Below, piece after piece: positions 1 through 6,133 of a DNA stretch of 30,909 bases. This DNA is from CAKOSP01 sp964372145. GTDB lineage: Bacteria; Bacillota_I; Bacilli_A; RF39; UBA660. A program made the position numbers and the translations under genes. Every line of letters starts with the position of its first letter. Position 1 is the stretch's first letter. A model generated the notes under the pieces. It made no database searches, was not told where the DNA came from, and worked only from the letters and a program-made list of their open reading frames with translations. Location: NCBI GenBank assembly GCA_964372145.1, contig CAYJPM010000006.1, positions 1-30,909 of the forward strand, read 5' to 3'.

Positions 1-87
1 AGTTTTAAACCTAATAATTATGAAAGTAATAATGAAAATTTTATAAATATATTAAAAAATTATATAGATAATAATTGTAAAAAGTGA
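1..87 (+). CDS. C-terminal end of an unknown protein (cut by window edge)
   Basis: Frame 1 is open from the first base to a TGA stop at 85-87 and gives the last 28 residues of a protein, rich in Asn, Lys and Tyr and ending in CKK. The start lies outside the window. The codon use is like that of the neighbouring genes, which is the only support for it being coding. No domain can be recognised from so short a piece. Confidence 0.45.
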   Translation, partial: SFKPNNYESNNENFINILKNYIDNNCKK

Positions 88-108
88 TGTAAATTTATTA
101 TTTTGTAC

Positions 109-137
109 TTGAAAAAATAATTTTAATATAATAAAAT
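109..137 (+). promoter_or_regulatory. Promoter for the 23-residue peptide and glycosyltransferase genes
   Basis: TTGAAA (109-114) and TAAAAT (132-137) are 17 bases apart. Transcription would start near 144, just before the ribosome binding site at 148-151. Read by eye. Confidence 0.45.
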
Positions 138-158
138 TATTTAGCACGAGGTAAGAAA

Positions 159-230
159 ATGAATAAAACATCAAAAGTAGTTTGCGTATTATTATTGTTA
201 ATGGTTGTTGTTATAGTATTAACAGTTTAA
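159..230 (+). CDS. 23-residue hydrophobic membrane peptide
   Basis: A short ORF with a good ribosome binding site, GAGG at 148-151, seven bases before the ATG. The peptide has a polar, basic start (MNKTSK) followed by an unbroken run of Val, Leu, Ile and Met to the end, so it is one membrane helix with almost no tail. It ends one base before the AGGTG ribosome binding site of the glycosyltransferase gene, so the two are probably co-transcribed and possibly coupled. Its role is unknown. It could be a small accessory subunit of the downstream membrane enzyme, or simply a leader peptide. Support is the ribosome binding site, the promoter and the composition only. Confidence 0.5.
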   Translation: MNKTSKVVCVLLLLMVVVIVLTV

Positions 231-242
231 AGGTGTGATTAT

Positions 243-1580
243 ATGAAAAAATTAAATATGTTTTTTTTAAGTACTTATTTTTTATTTACAATAGTACTTT
301 TTTTAATGCCTATAATTAATATATCAATTCTTAATTATATATTAATATTTTTAGGAGTAATAGGAAGTATATTATTTATTAAAAATAAAGATAAAATAAA
401 TATTAGTAAAAAGTTTGTTATTATTACTTTAATAATAAGTATATTATTTAAATTATTGTTTGTATTAACAGAGTTTGATTATGGTGTTATTAGTGATTAT
501 AAAACTTTTTTTGATAATGCAGTTAATATATCAAATAACACTGATATAAATTCATTTTATTATTCATTATTTCCGTATTTATATCCTTATACATTTATAC
601 TTGGTATATTTATGAAGATATTTGGCAGTACTTATATAAGTGTAATACTCTTAAATATAGTACTGGATTTAATTGGTGGATTCTTTTTATATAAATTACT
701 TGATAGAATAACTAATGAAAAGAATAAAAATTTAGGAACAGTACTTTATTTAATTAATCCAATGAATATTATATTTATATCATTCAGTGCTCCTTTAATA
801 CTAGTCAATACCGGTATAATTATATTATTTTATTTAATAAGTTATTTAAACAAAAAAATTGCGTGGATAAGTATTTTACTTGGAATATTAATTGGATTAT
901 TTAATACTTTTAGACCAATATTAATTATTCTTTTAATAGCTATAGTAATATATACTATATTAAAAAAATATAGTTATATAAATTTGATTATAATAATAGT
1001 TTTATATTTTTTAACTACTGGTTTAATGGAAAATGTATTGGGAAATATTATAGGTGGTGAGACAAGTTTTAATTCTGGTTGGTCTATATATGTAGGATCT
1101 AATATAGAACACTCTGGTAGATGGAATATAGATGATTCAGAAGTATTTAATAGTGTATTATATAGTGGTGATGTAACACCACATGAAGCTCATAGTATTA
1201 TGCAAGAAAAGGGAATAGATAGATATATTGATAATGGATTTAATAATATACCTTTAATGGTTAAAAAAGCACATATATTAGTTGGAGATCATGCTGAATA
1301 TTCATCTACTGAATTTACTCATTATAATAGTTTAGACATAGAATTATTAATATTTATATTAAGTACATTATACTTTACTTTTATAATTGTTTTAAATATA
1401 TATAATAGTTATATATTATGTAAAAAAGGTAATATAGATTATATAGTATATTTAATATTTGGATTAGGTTTAGTAGCGGCGACTCTTTTAGTAGAGGTAA
1501 GTCCTAGATACTTAACTCCTATATATCCATCAATAATAATAGGGGCTTGTTTAATAATTACTAAACTTGACAAAAAGTAA
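243..1580 (+). CDS. GT-C type membrane glycosyltransferase (PMT/ArnT-like)
   Basis: A 445-residue polytopic protein with about ten hydrophobic segments. After the second or third helix comes an outward loop with FDYGVISDYKTFF (near residues 78-90); an acidic residue in the first large outer loop of this kind (here near Asp85) is typical of GT-C enzymes that use a polyprenyl-phosphate sugar donor. A long outer loop (about residues 265-360, containing GWSIYVGSN and GRWN) and the late motif SPRYLTPIYP also fit the PMT/ArnT superfamily. Such enzymes move a sugar from a lipid carrier to a protein or glycan on the outer face of the membrane. The ribosome binding site is AGGTG at 231-235. Donor and acceptor cannot be read from the sequence. 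A polysaccharide polymerase (Wzy-like) is a less likely alternative. Confidence 0.7.
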   Translation: MKKLNMFFLSTYFLFTIVLFLMPIINISILNYILIFLGVIGSILFIKNKDKINISKKFVIITLIISILFKLLFVLTEFDYGVISDYKTFFDNAVNISNNTDINSFYYSLFPYLYPYTFILGIFMKIFGSTYISVILLNIVLDLIGGFFLYKLLDRITNEKNKNLGTVLYLINPMNIIFISFSAPLILVNTGIIILFYLISYLNKKIAWISILLGILIGLFNTFRPILIILLIAIVIYTILKKYSYINLIIIIVLYFLTTGLMENVLGNIIGGETSFNSGWSIYVGSNIEHSGRWNIDDSEVFNSVLYSGDVTPHEAHSIMQEKGIDRYIDNGFNNIPLMVKKAHILVGDHAEYSSTEFTHYNSLDIELLIFILSTLYFTFIIVLNIYNSYILCKKGNIDYIVYLIFGLGLVAATLLVEVSPRYLTPIYPSIIIGACLIITKLDKK

Positions 1581-1595
1581 CATATATGCTATAAT
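1567..1595 (+). promoter_or_regulatory. Perfect consensus promoter with flanking dyad
   Basis: TTGACA (1567-1572), 17 bases, TATAAT (1590-1595), plus an extended TG at 1587-1588. The -35 box lies within the last codons of the glycosyltransferase gene. ATATGC (1584-1589) and GCATAT (1600-1605) form an inverted repeat around the -10 box, which could be an operator. Confidence 0.75.
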
Positions 1596-1619
1596 TATTG
1601 CATATCAGGGGTGGTATAA

Positions 1620-1778
1620 ATGTTAAGAAGTGAATTAAGAGAAATTAAAAGTTGTATATTAGATATATTATTTGGATTAGCTATTATAGCTATAACAATA
1701 CCTATATGGAATAGTTTTGATATAAATAATTATCAAGTAATAGAATCTTTTGATCAAAATATAGAAATAACTGAATAA
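1620..1778 (+). CDS. 52-residue single-pass membrane protein, unknown
   Basis: The ATG at 1620 follows an AGGGGTGG ribosome binding site (1607-1614) and a perfect consensus promoter. The protein begins with a charged amphipathic stretch (MLRSELREIKSC), then one membrane helix (about residues 13-30, ending PIW), then an acidic tail ending in ITE. The stop codon lies inside the stem-loop of an intrinsic terminator, so this is a one-gene transcription unit. I do not recognise a family. The strong promoter and tight unit argue that it is a real gene although it is short. It sits directly upstream of the duplicated toxin-antitoxin-like units, but nothing in the sequence links it to them. Confidence 0.6.
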   Translation: MLRSELREIKSCILDILFGLAIIAITIPIWNSFDINNYQVIESFDQNIEITE

Positions 1779-1790
1779 GTTATTTTTTTT
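1765..1790 (+). terminator. Intrinsic terminator overlapping the stop codon
   Basis: AAATAACT (1765-1772) pairs with AGTTATTT (1778-1785), with a five-base loop, and a run of T follows to 1790. The TAA stop at 1776-1778 is inside the hairpin. Confidence 0.8.
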
Positions 1791-1800
1791 ATGAATTAAC

Positions 1801-1827
1801 TTGATGTAAATTGTATACTGTGATAAT
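1801..1827 (+). promoter_or_regulatory. Promoter of antitoxin-like RNA, copy A
   Basis: TTGATG (1801-1806) and GATAAT (1822-1827) with an extended TG at 1819-1820. The 15-base spacer is short, but the TG element compensates. It is conserved in copy B. Confidence 0.6.
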
Positions 1828-1858
1828 ATGTATGTGTAAGCAAGTTATTGCATACAAT

Positions 1859-1890
1859 AAAAAAGGAAGTGTCTTAAAGCTGGTTTTAAG
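1859..1890 (-). terminator. Probable terminator of the toxin mRNA, copy A
   Basis: Read on the minus strand, CTTAAA and TTTAAG (plus 1873-1878 and 1885-1890) form a stem and are followed, after a few bases, by six T (plus-strand A run 1859-1864). This would make the peptide mRNA overlap the small RNA over about 90 bases. Confidence 0.45.
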
Positions 1891-1910
1891 CGCTTACCTT
1901 AATGGTTTGT

Positions 1911-1950
1911 GCGCCTAATTCAGATCTATTTGAATTAAGCGCGTTTTTTT
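1911..1950 (+). terminator. Terminator of antitoxin-like RNA, copy A
   Basis: GCGCCTAATTCA (1911-1922) pairs with TGAATTAAGCGC (1931-1942) with one mismatch, followed by seven T. It is the most GC-capped hairpin in the window. Confidence 0.85.
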
Positions 1951-1951
1951 A

Positions 1952-2032
1952 TTAGATTGCTTTATTTAAAGAGTCAATCAAATAAATGATAATTATTAAT
2001 AGGAATAGTATTAAAATATCTTTTCTTTTCAT
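1952..2032 (-). CDS. 26-residue hydrophobic peptide, putative type I toxin, copy A
   Basis: A minus-strand ORF with a perfect AGGAGG (2042-2047) nine bases before the ATG, one of the best ribosome binding sites here. The peptide starts MKRKDILIL, continues with Leu and Ile through IIIIYLI, and ends DSLNKAI: a basic N-terminus, one short membrane helix and a polar C-terminus. This is the general build of type I membrane toxins, but I do not see the conserved residues of Fst, TxpA/BsrG or Ldr, so it may be a new family. The mRNA leader folds over the SD (see 2041-2079), and a convergent small RNA lies just beyond the stop codon. The same peptide, with identical coding bases, occurs at 2321-2401. 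Toxicity is inferred. Confidence 0.7.
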   Translation of the reverse strand: MKRKDILILFLLIIIIYLIDSLNKAI

Positions 2033-2040
2033 AATATCTA

Positions 2041-2079
2041 GCCTCCTTTCACAAGGAAACCCCCTGGATTTGGAAAGGC
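2041..2079 (-). promoter_or_regulatory. SD-sequestering leader hairpin of the toxin mRNA, copy A
   Basis: In plus-strand terms CCTTTC (2045-2050) pairs with GAAAGG (2073-2078), so the 5' leader of the peptide mRNA covers part of its AGGAGG. Copy B keeps the stem with compensating base changes, which supports a real RNA structure. Confidence 0.6.
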
Positions 2080-2168
2080 AAGCGCTTAACTTTAAAAAAC
2101 TTCGATTATATATAATAAATGATAGTAAGAGATTATAATGTCGTATAATGTAATTTTTATAAATTTAC

Positions 2169-2195
2169 TTGATGTGAATTATATATTGTGATAAT
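2169..2195 (+). promoter_or_regulatory. Promoter of antitoxin-like RNA, copy B
   Basis: TTGATG (2169-2174) and GATAAT (2190-2195) with TG at 2187-2188. The layout and 15-base spacer are as in copy A, although the spacer sequence has changed. Confidence 0.6.
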
Positions 2196-2226
2196 ATGTA
2201 TGTGTAAGCAAGAAATTGCATACAAT

Positions 2227-2257
2227 AAAAATGAAGTGTCTTAAAGCTGGTTTTAAG
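2227..2257 (-). terminator. Probable terminator of the toxin mRNA, copy B
   Basis: The same CTTAAA/TTTAAG stem as in copy A (2240-2245 with 2252-2257), followed on the minus strand by a T run (plus-strand A run 2227-2231). Confidence 0.4.
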
Positions 2258-2279
2258 CGCTTACCTTATGTTTGGTTTT

Positions 2280-2319
2280 GCGCCTAATTCAGATCTATTT
2301 GAATTAAGCGCGTTTTTTT
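2280..2319 (+). terminator. Terminator of antitoxin-like RNA, copy B
   Basis: The hairpin begins with GCGC at 2280 and closes with GCGC at 2308-2311, followed by seven T. The stem and loop are identical to copy A. Confidence 0.85.
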
Positions 2320-2320
2320 A

Positions 2321-2401
2321 TTAGATTGCTTTATTTAAAGAGTCAATCAAATAAATGATAATTATTAATAGGAATAGTATTAAAATATCTTTTCTTTTCA
2401 T
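2321..2401 (-). CDS. 26-residue hydrophobic peptide, putative type I toxin, copy B
   Basis: The coding bases are identical to those at 1952-2032, giving the same basic-hydrophobic-polar peptide. The ribosome binding site is GGGAGG (2411-2416), nine bases before the ATG. It differs from the AGGAGG of copy A, in step with a change in the hairpin that covers it. The coding region is unchanged while the leader and the cognate RNA have drifted. That pattern fits selection on the peptide with divergence of its control, though a recent gene conversion could also explain it. Toxin function is inferred from layout and composition. Confidence 0.7.
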   Translation of the reverse strand: MKRKDILILFLLIIIIYLIDSLNKAI

Positions 2402-2409
2402 AATATCTA

Positions 2410-2444
2410 GCCTCCCTTCAAGGTTCCCCTGAAAATTTGAAGGC
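2410..2444 (-). promoter_or_regulatory. SD-sequestering leader hairpin of the toxin mRNA, copy B
   Basis: In plus-strand terms CCTTCAA (2415-2421) pairs with TTGAAGG (2437-2443). Compared with copy A, one T:A pair is now C:G and one C:G pair is now A:T. Confidence 0.6.
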
Positions 2445-2548
2445 AAGCGCTTAACTTTAAGAAACTTCGATTATATATAATAAATGGTAGTTAAAAATTA
2501 TAATGTCGAATAATGTAGAAGATTAATCTTTTCTTATTTATTAAAATA

Positions 2549-2557
2549 TGATAAAAT
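2549..2557 (+). promoter_or_regulatory. Extended -10 element for the pyrophosphatase gene
   Basis: TGaTAAAAT at 2549-2557. No convincing -35 box. Transcription would start near 2564, giving a very short leader that still includes the GGTGG ribosome binding site. Confidence 0.4.
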
Positions 2558-2573
2558 TCTTATGGTGGTAATT

Positions 2574-4193
2574 ATGCAAAAAGTTTATTGTTTTGGACAT
2601 AGAAATCCAGATACAGATAGTGTTTGTTCAAGTATAGCGTTATCTTACTTGAAAAATAAACAAGGAATGAATGTAGTTCCTAAAATATTAAGTGATATAA
2701 ATCAAGAAACAAAATTTGTTCTTGATTATTTTAATGTTGATAAACCAGAATTTATCAACGATGTTAGAATTAGAATAAAAGATATTAAATATGAAAAAAA
2801 TGTGTATATAAGTGATAACTTATCAATAGGTGCTGCTTATAATAAAATGCTTAAGAATAATATAACAGCTATACCTACAGTTAATAACAAATTATTAACT
2901 GGGTATGTTACTTTAAAAGAAATGGCAATGTATTTAATATCAAATAATAAACAAAAAATTAATACTAGTTTTGATAATGTTGTTAAAGAGTTAAATGCTG
3001 AAGTAATACTTAAATATGATGAAATTGTAACTGGTGCAGTTAATGTAGTAGGTCTTCATGAGAGTGAATTTAATGATAGTATTAAATTATCTAAAGATGA
3101 TATTATAGTAGTGGGTAATAGACCTAAAGTTATTAATTATGCGATTAAGTCTGGTGTTAAATTTATTGTATTAACATTTGGAAGTAGTATTGATTCTAAA
3201 TTATTATCTTTAGCTGAAAAAAATAATGTTAATGTAATAAAATCTTATTATGATAGTTTTAATATAGCTAATAAAATAGGGTTATCAAATTATATTAAAT
3301 CGATTAATACTACTCATACTCCAGTAACGTTACAAGAAGATGATTATTATTTTGATTTTATGAGTCAAGTTCATAAAATTAATCATACTAATTATCCTGT
3401 AATAAATAAAAAGGGTGAATGTTTAGGTTTAATGAGATTAACTGGTCCTAATACATATTCTAAAAAAGATGTAATATTAGTTGATCACAATTCATTTACT
3501 CAATCAGTAGATGGTATTGAGGAAGCAAATATATTAGAAATAGTTGATCATCATAATTTAGGAGCAATAGGAACAACTTCACCAATAGATTTTAGATGTA
3601 TGACTGTTGGTTCAACTGCTACGATAATATTTAAAATGTATGAAGAATCTAAAGTTAAAATACCAAAAGATATAGCGGGATTATTATTATCAGCAATTAT
3701 AAGTGATACACTTTTATATACATCTCCGACTACTACTGAGATTGATAAGGTGGTTGCAAAAAAATTAGCTAAGTTAGCAAAAGTAAACGATGTTAAATAT
3801 GCTAAAGAAATGTTTAAAGCAGCTAGTAATATTGATGGTATGAGTATTAAAGAAATGGTTTATAGTGATTATAAATCATATGATGTAGGTAAGAAAAAAA
3901 TTGGTATATCTGTTATAACAACTATGGATTTTGATGGTATGAAACCTAAGATAGATGAAATAGTTTCATATTTAAATTTAAAAATAGATAATGGATATGA
4001 TTTATCTGTAATGTTCGTTACTGATATAATAAATGGTGGATCTTATATAATTTATAACGATTCAAGTGTAAAAGTTATTGAAGAGAGTTTCAATTTAAAA
4101 GATATATATCAAGGTATATTTGTTAAAGATTTAATTTCTAGAAAAAAACAAATGCTTCCTAATATTTTAGAGACTCTTAGTGGTATAAAATAA
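2574..4193 (+). CDS. ppaC: Manganese-dependent inorganic pyrophosphatase with CBS and DRTGG domains
   Basis: A family II (DHH) pyrophosphatase that splits diphosphate into two phosphates in the cytoplasm and so pulls biosynthetic reactions forward. The N-terminus has the family motif GHRNPDTDS. A CBS domain follows (about residues 75-125), then a DRTGG domain (about 135-240) and a second CBS domain (about 245-290). The catalytic domain then resumes with VDHNS and VDHH, SDTLLYTSPT, and a DHHA2 C-terminal domain. In characterised relatives the CBS pair binds adenine nucleotides (AMP and ADP inhibit), and CBS-DRTGG forms respond to diadenosine polyphosphates. I chose the ATG at 2574 over an in-frame ATG at 2562: GGTGG lies at 2564-2568, and 2562 has no ribosome binding site and falls before the likely transcript start. 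A strong terminator follows. Confidence 0.93.
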   Translation: MQKVYCFGHRNPDTDSVCSSIALSYLKNKQGMNVVPKILSDINQETKFVLDYFNVDKPEFINDVRIRIKDIKYEKNVYISDNLSIGAAYNKMLKNNITAIPTVNNKLLTGYVTLKEMAMYLISNNKQKINTSFDNVVKELNAEVILKYDEIVTGAVNVVGLHESEFNDSIKLSKDDIIVVGNRPKVINYAIKSGVKFIVLTFGSSIDSKLLSLAEKNNVNVIKSYYDSFNIANKIGLSNYIKSINTTHTPVTLQEDDYYFDFMSQVHKINHTNYPVINKKGECLGLMRLTGPNTYSKKDVILVDHNSFTQSVDGIEEANILEIVDHHNLGAIGTTSPIDFRCMTVGSTATIIFKMYEESKVKIPKDIAGLLLSAIISDTLLYTSPTTTEIDKVVAKKLAKLAKVNDVKYAKEMFKAASNIDGMSIKEMVYSDYKSYDVGKKKIGISVITTMDFDGMKPKIDEIVSYLNLKIDNGYDLSVMFVTDIINGGSYIIYNDSSVKVIEESFNLKDIYQGIFVKDLISRKKQMLPNILETLSGIK

Positions 4194-4222
4194 AAGAATT
4201 AGAAAATTGCTAATTCTTTTTA
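4192..4222 (+). terminator. Intrinsic terminator after ppaC
   Basis: AAAAGAATTAG (4192-4202) pairs with CTAATTCTTTT (4210-4220), an 11 bp stem followed by T. It begins inside the stop codon. Confidence 0.85.
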
Positions 4223-4230
4223 TTTTATAA

Positions 4231-4259
4231 TTGTTAAATAATATAAAATATGTTAATAT
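4231..4259 (+). promoter_or_regulatory. Promoter of the CalY-like gene cluster
   Basis: TTGTTA (4231-4236), 17 bases, TAATAT (4254-4259), with TG at 4251-4252. Confidence 0.5.
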
Positions 4260-4285
4260 TAATATAAGTAAGGTGATAATAGCAT

Positions 4286-5416
4286 ATGAGTAAAATTAGT
4301 AAATTAAAAAATGAAGCAACAATAATTGTTATATGTGTAATTGCTTTAACTACAACTACTTTAGGTATGTCATATGCTATATTTTTTGATATAGGAACTG
4401 GTACATCTAATCAAACAATAACTACTGGTACTTTGAATGTTGAATTTGGTTCATCATCTTCATCAATAGTTAATTATAATATGGTGCCAGTAACTGATGA
4501 AGTAGGTCTTGCAAGTGAAGCACAAAGTGTAGTGTATTTACAAAATACTGGTTCATTAGATACAGTATATGATTTAAATATTGGTTATGATTTAGAAGAA
4601 TATAATAATTTTTTAACTACTAATCCTAATGCTAAATTAATTCCAATTGAGTATATTAAAATAGCTTTATTTGAATACAACAATGATACTATGCAAATGG
4701 AGTTAGTTAGTGATATTATGACTATGGGAGATTTATTAGTTTCAAATACTTCTACTTTAGATGAAGATACAGCATTTTATAATATTTATTCTTCATCAAT
4801 AGAAAAAATGTCATCTGGTAATAATGCTAAAACTTATGCAGTTAAAATATGGTTAGATGAATTCTCAAGTGAAGAAATAATTAATTATAGTTTATTTTTA
4901 AAATTCGAAGTTGTTTCGACAATAAAAGAATCTTTACAAGATTATAATATAAATGCTAATTTATTAAATTCAGATGGTAGTAATTTAATTGGCGCAACAA
5001 TAAGTATAGATAATGGATCTCAAACTAAAATCAGTGATGAAAATGGTTTATTTATATTAAACAATATGAGACAAGATACATATAAAATTAATGTTAATAA
5101 AGATAATATTAATTATGTTTGTACTTTTTCTTTTAAAGAAAGTAATGAAAATAAAATTGGTAATTATTTAACGAATCATGTTGTTACTGAGGGTCAATCA
5201 ATTCAATCTATTGCAAATACTTATTCTACTACAGTTAAGTTAATTAGAGAAAAAAATAATATGAAGTTTTTAAGTTCCATACATAATGATGTTTTATTAT
5301 CATATTCGCCTTTATTATTACCTAATACTCAAGAGATTGTAGCTGGTAGCAATACTGAGTTAAATATGAATTTAACATTACAAGATGATGGAAGTTGTAA
5401 GTGGGAATATAAATGA
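4286..5416 (+). CDS. CalY/TasA-like exported protein with Cna-B-like and LysM-like regions
   Basis: A 376-residue protein. A membrane segment (about residues 12-32) ends in GMSYAIFFDIGTG and is followed by NQTITTGTLNVEFG, the pattern of camelysin/TasA proteins, which are cut by the SipW signal peptidase and build extracellular fibres. The CalY-like part runs to about residue 215. A small beta-sandwich resembling carboxypeptidase-regulatory or Cna-B domains follows (about 222-275, with DNGSQTKISDENGLF). A LysM-like stretch (about 297-345, VVTEGQSIQSIANTY) could bind peptidoglycan. This would link a matrix fibre to the wall (inference). The ribosome binding site is AAGGTGAT at 4270-4277. The gene overlaps the next by ATGA. 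No signal peptidase gene is in the window. Confidence 0.7.
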   Translation: MSKISKLKNEATIIVICVIALTTTTLGMSYAIFFDIGTGTSNQTITTGTLNVEFGSSSSSIVNYNMVPVTDEVGLASEAQSVVYLQNTGSLDTVYDLNIGYDLEEYNNFLTTNPNAKLIPIEYIKIALFEYNNDTMQMELVSDIMTMGDLLVSNTSTLDEDTAFYNIYSSSIEKMSSGNNAKTYAVKIWLDEFSSEEIINYSLFLKFEVVSTIKESLQDYNINANLLNSDGSNLIGATISIDNGSQTKISDENGLFILNNMRQDTYKINVNKDNINYVCTFSFKESNENKIGNYLTNHVVTEGQSIQSIANTYSTTVKLIREKNNMKFLSSIHNDVLLSYSPLLLPNTQEIVAGSNTELNMNLTLQDDGSCKWEYK

Positions 5417-6057
5417 TGAATGAGAGAAAAAAATTAATATTACCTATTTTATTACTAATTGTAGTAATGATAGGTTCAACGGCTGCTTCTTTTGCTTATT
5501 TTACAGCTATGAATACTGAGCATGAATTTAGTGATTTGCAATTAACTGCTGCTGAGATGGGTGTTGCTTATGGTCAATCGGGCAGTGAAATAAATTTATT
5601 GGTAAAAGGTGAATATATGAATCAAAGTGTGGTTAATGCTGATATACCTGCAGCAACTTCAATAAATGATAATTCTTTTATTATTACACTAGAAACTTTT
5701 GATAGTGGTGGTACACTTAAATGTACGTATGATATAGTTTATGAACCTACTGTTCCATTTTATAATAGTGTAGAAAATTTAACTAATGCGTATGAATATA
5801 CTATTAAAGGGAATGCTAATATTAATGGAGATTTTATACCTGAAACTAATATTGGTAACGTTACTAGTGAGTTGACACTAATTGAAGATGTTCAAATTGA
5901 GTTATCAGGTGTAAACAAGAAAAAGTCTCAAGAGTGGACTTTTACAGCGGCATTTTATAATCAAACTTTTAATCAAGATGATAATCAAGGTATTACTTTT
6001 GGTGGTAAAATAGTTTTAAAAAACTTAGAATGTGTAAATGAATTTATAAATTCTTAA
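5413..6057 (+). CDS. CalY/TasA-like exported protein, short paralog 1
   Basis: A 214-residue protein with a basic start (MMNERKK), a membrane segment (about residues 8-28) and the cut-site-like motif AASFAYFTAMN. The mature part is probably a beta-sandwich. It shares two stretches with the gene at 6134: KCTYDIVYEPTVPFYNS here against RTCTYDIVYTTTQPFTN there, and a C-terminal GG-K/E-I...ECV. Each protein keeps one Cys in each stretch, so a disulfide between them is likely. The ATG overlaps the previous stop as ATGA and has no clear ribosome binding site, so translation is probably coupled. No T-run terminator follows, so some transcripts may run into the next gene. Function by family: matrix or surface fibre component. 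Confidence 0.65.
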   Translation: MMNERKKLILPILLLIVVMIGSTAASFAYFTAMNTEHEFSDLQLTAAEMGVAYGQSGSEINLLVKGEYMNQSVVNADIPAATSINDNSFIITLETFDSGGTLKCTYDIVYEPTVPFYNSVENLTNAYEYTIKGNANINGDFIPETNIGNVTSELTLIEDVQIELSGVNKKKSQEWTFTAAFYNQTFNQDDNQGITFGGKIVLKNLECVNEFINS

Positions 6058-6073
6058 AAATGTAAGAAAATGC

Positions 6074-6102
6074 TTGTAAAATCATTTTATATTTGATAAA
6101 AT
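6074..6102 (+). promoter_or_regulatory. Promoter of the third CalY-like gene
   Basis: TTGTAA (6074-6079), 17 bases, TAAAAT (6097-6102), with TG at 6094-6095. Confidence 0.65.
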
Positions 6103-6133
6103 TTATATATATAATAGAGAGGACAAAATATTT

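Larger units (their letters stand above)
1834..1950 (+). ncRNA. Putative antitoxin small RNA, copy A
   Basis: A predicted RNA of about 117 nt from the promoter at 1801-1827 to the terminator at 1911-1950. It carries no plausible ORF. The 5' end can fold through TGTATG/CATACA, which is kept in both copies while the loop changes (GTTA to GAAA). The middle has a second hairpin (CTTAAA/TTTAAG) and the palindrome AAGCGCTT. It ends immediately before the stop codon of the minus-strand peptide gene, so it is antisense to the 3' untranslated part of that mRNA. This is the arrangement of B. subtilis txpA/RatA and bsrG/SR4. The role as antitoxin is inferred from that layout. Confidence 0.6.
1799..2152. 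repeat. Tandem duplication, copy A (type I TA-like unit)
   Basis: A unit of about 354 bases repeated at 2167-2518 in the same orientation. The peptide gene is identical in both copies, while loops, leader and spacer differ by scattered substitutions and small indels. The unit holds a plus-strand promoter, a small RNA with terminator, a minus-strand 26-codon ORF with a perfect SD, and a structured minus-strand leader. No terminal inverted repeats are seen. Confidence 0.9.
2202..2319 (+). ncRNA. Putative antitoxin small RNA, copy B
   Basis: A predicted RNA of about 118 nt, paralogous to 1834-1950. The promoter, first stem, AAGCGCTTA segment (2255-2263) and terminator are conserved. The first loop and the bases before the terminator differ, which could give the two RNAs different partner preferences. 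It ends just before the stop codon of the copy B peptide gene. Confidence 0.6.
2167..2518. repeat. Tandem duplication, copy B (type I TA-like unit)
   Basis: The second copy of the unit at 1799-2152, separated from it by about 14 bases. All parts are kept. Differences cluster in the first hairpin loop, the segment just before the terminator and the toxin leader, not in the peptide gene. Confidence 0.9.

Noticed and set aside
1834..2319. The plus-strand RNAs as riboswitches, T-boxes or 6S RNA
   Set aside because: They end in strong terminators with no downstream plus-strand gene in the same unit, show no T-box or known aptamer motifs, and are convergent with a coding ORF.
1799..2518. The duplicated unit as a MITE or insertion sequence pair
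   Set aside because: There are no terminal inverted repeats, no target duplication and no transposase, and both strands show promoters, SDs and terminators in a consistent layout.
2562..2573. Upstream ATG of the pyrophosphatase gene (also 7791, 10768, 18510, 22198, 26840)
   Set aside because: These longer starts lack ribosome binding sites, or fall inside or before the promoter or SD of the gene, or overlap the previous gene; the downstream starts have SDs or fit the family's usual N-terminus.
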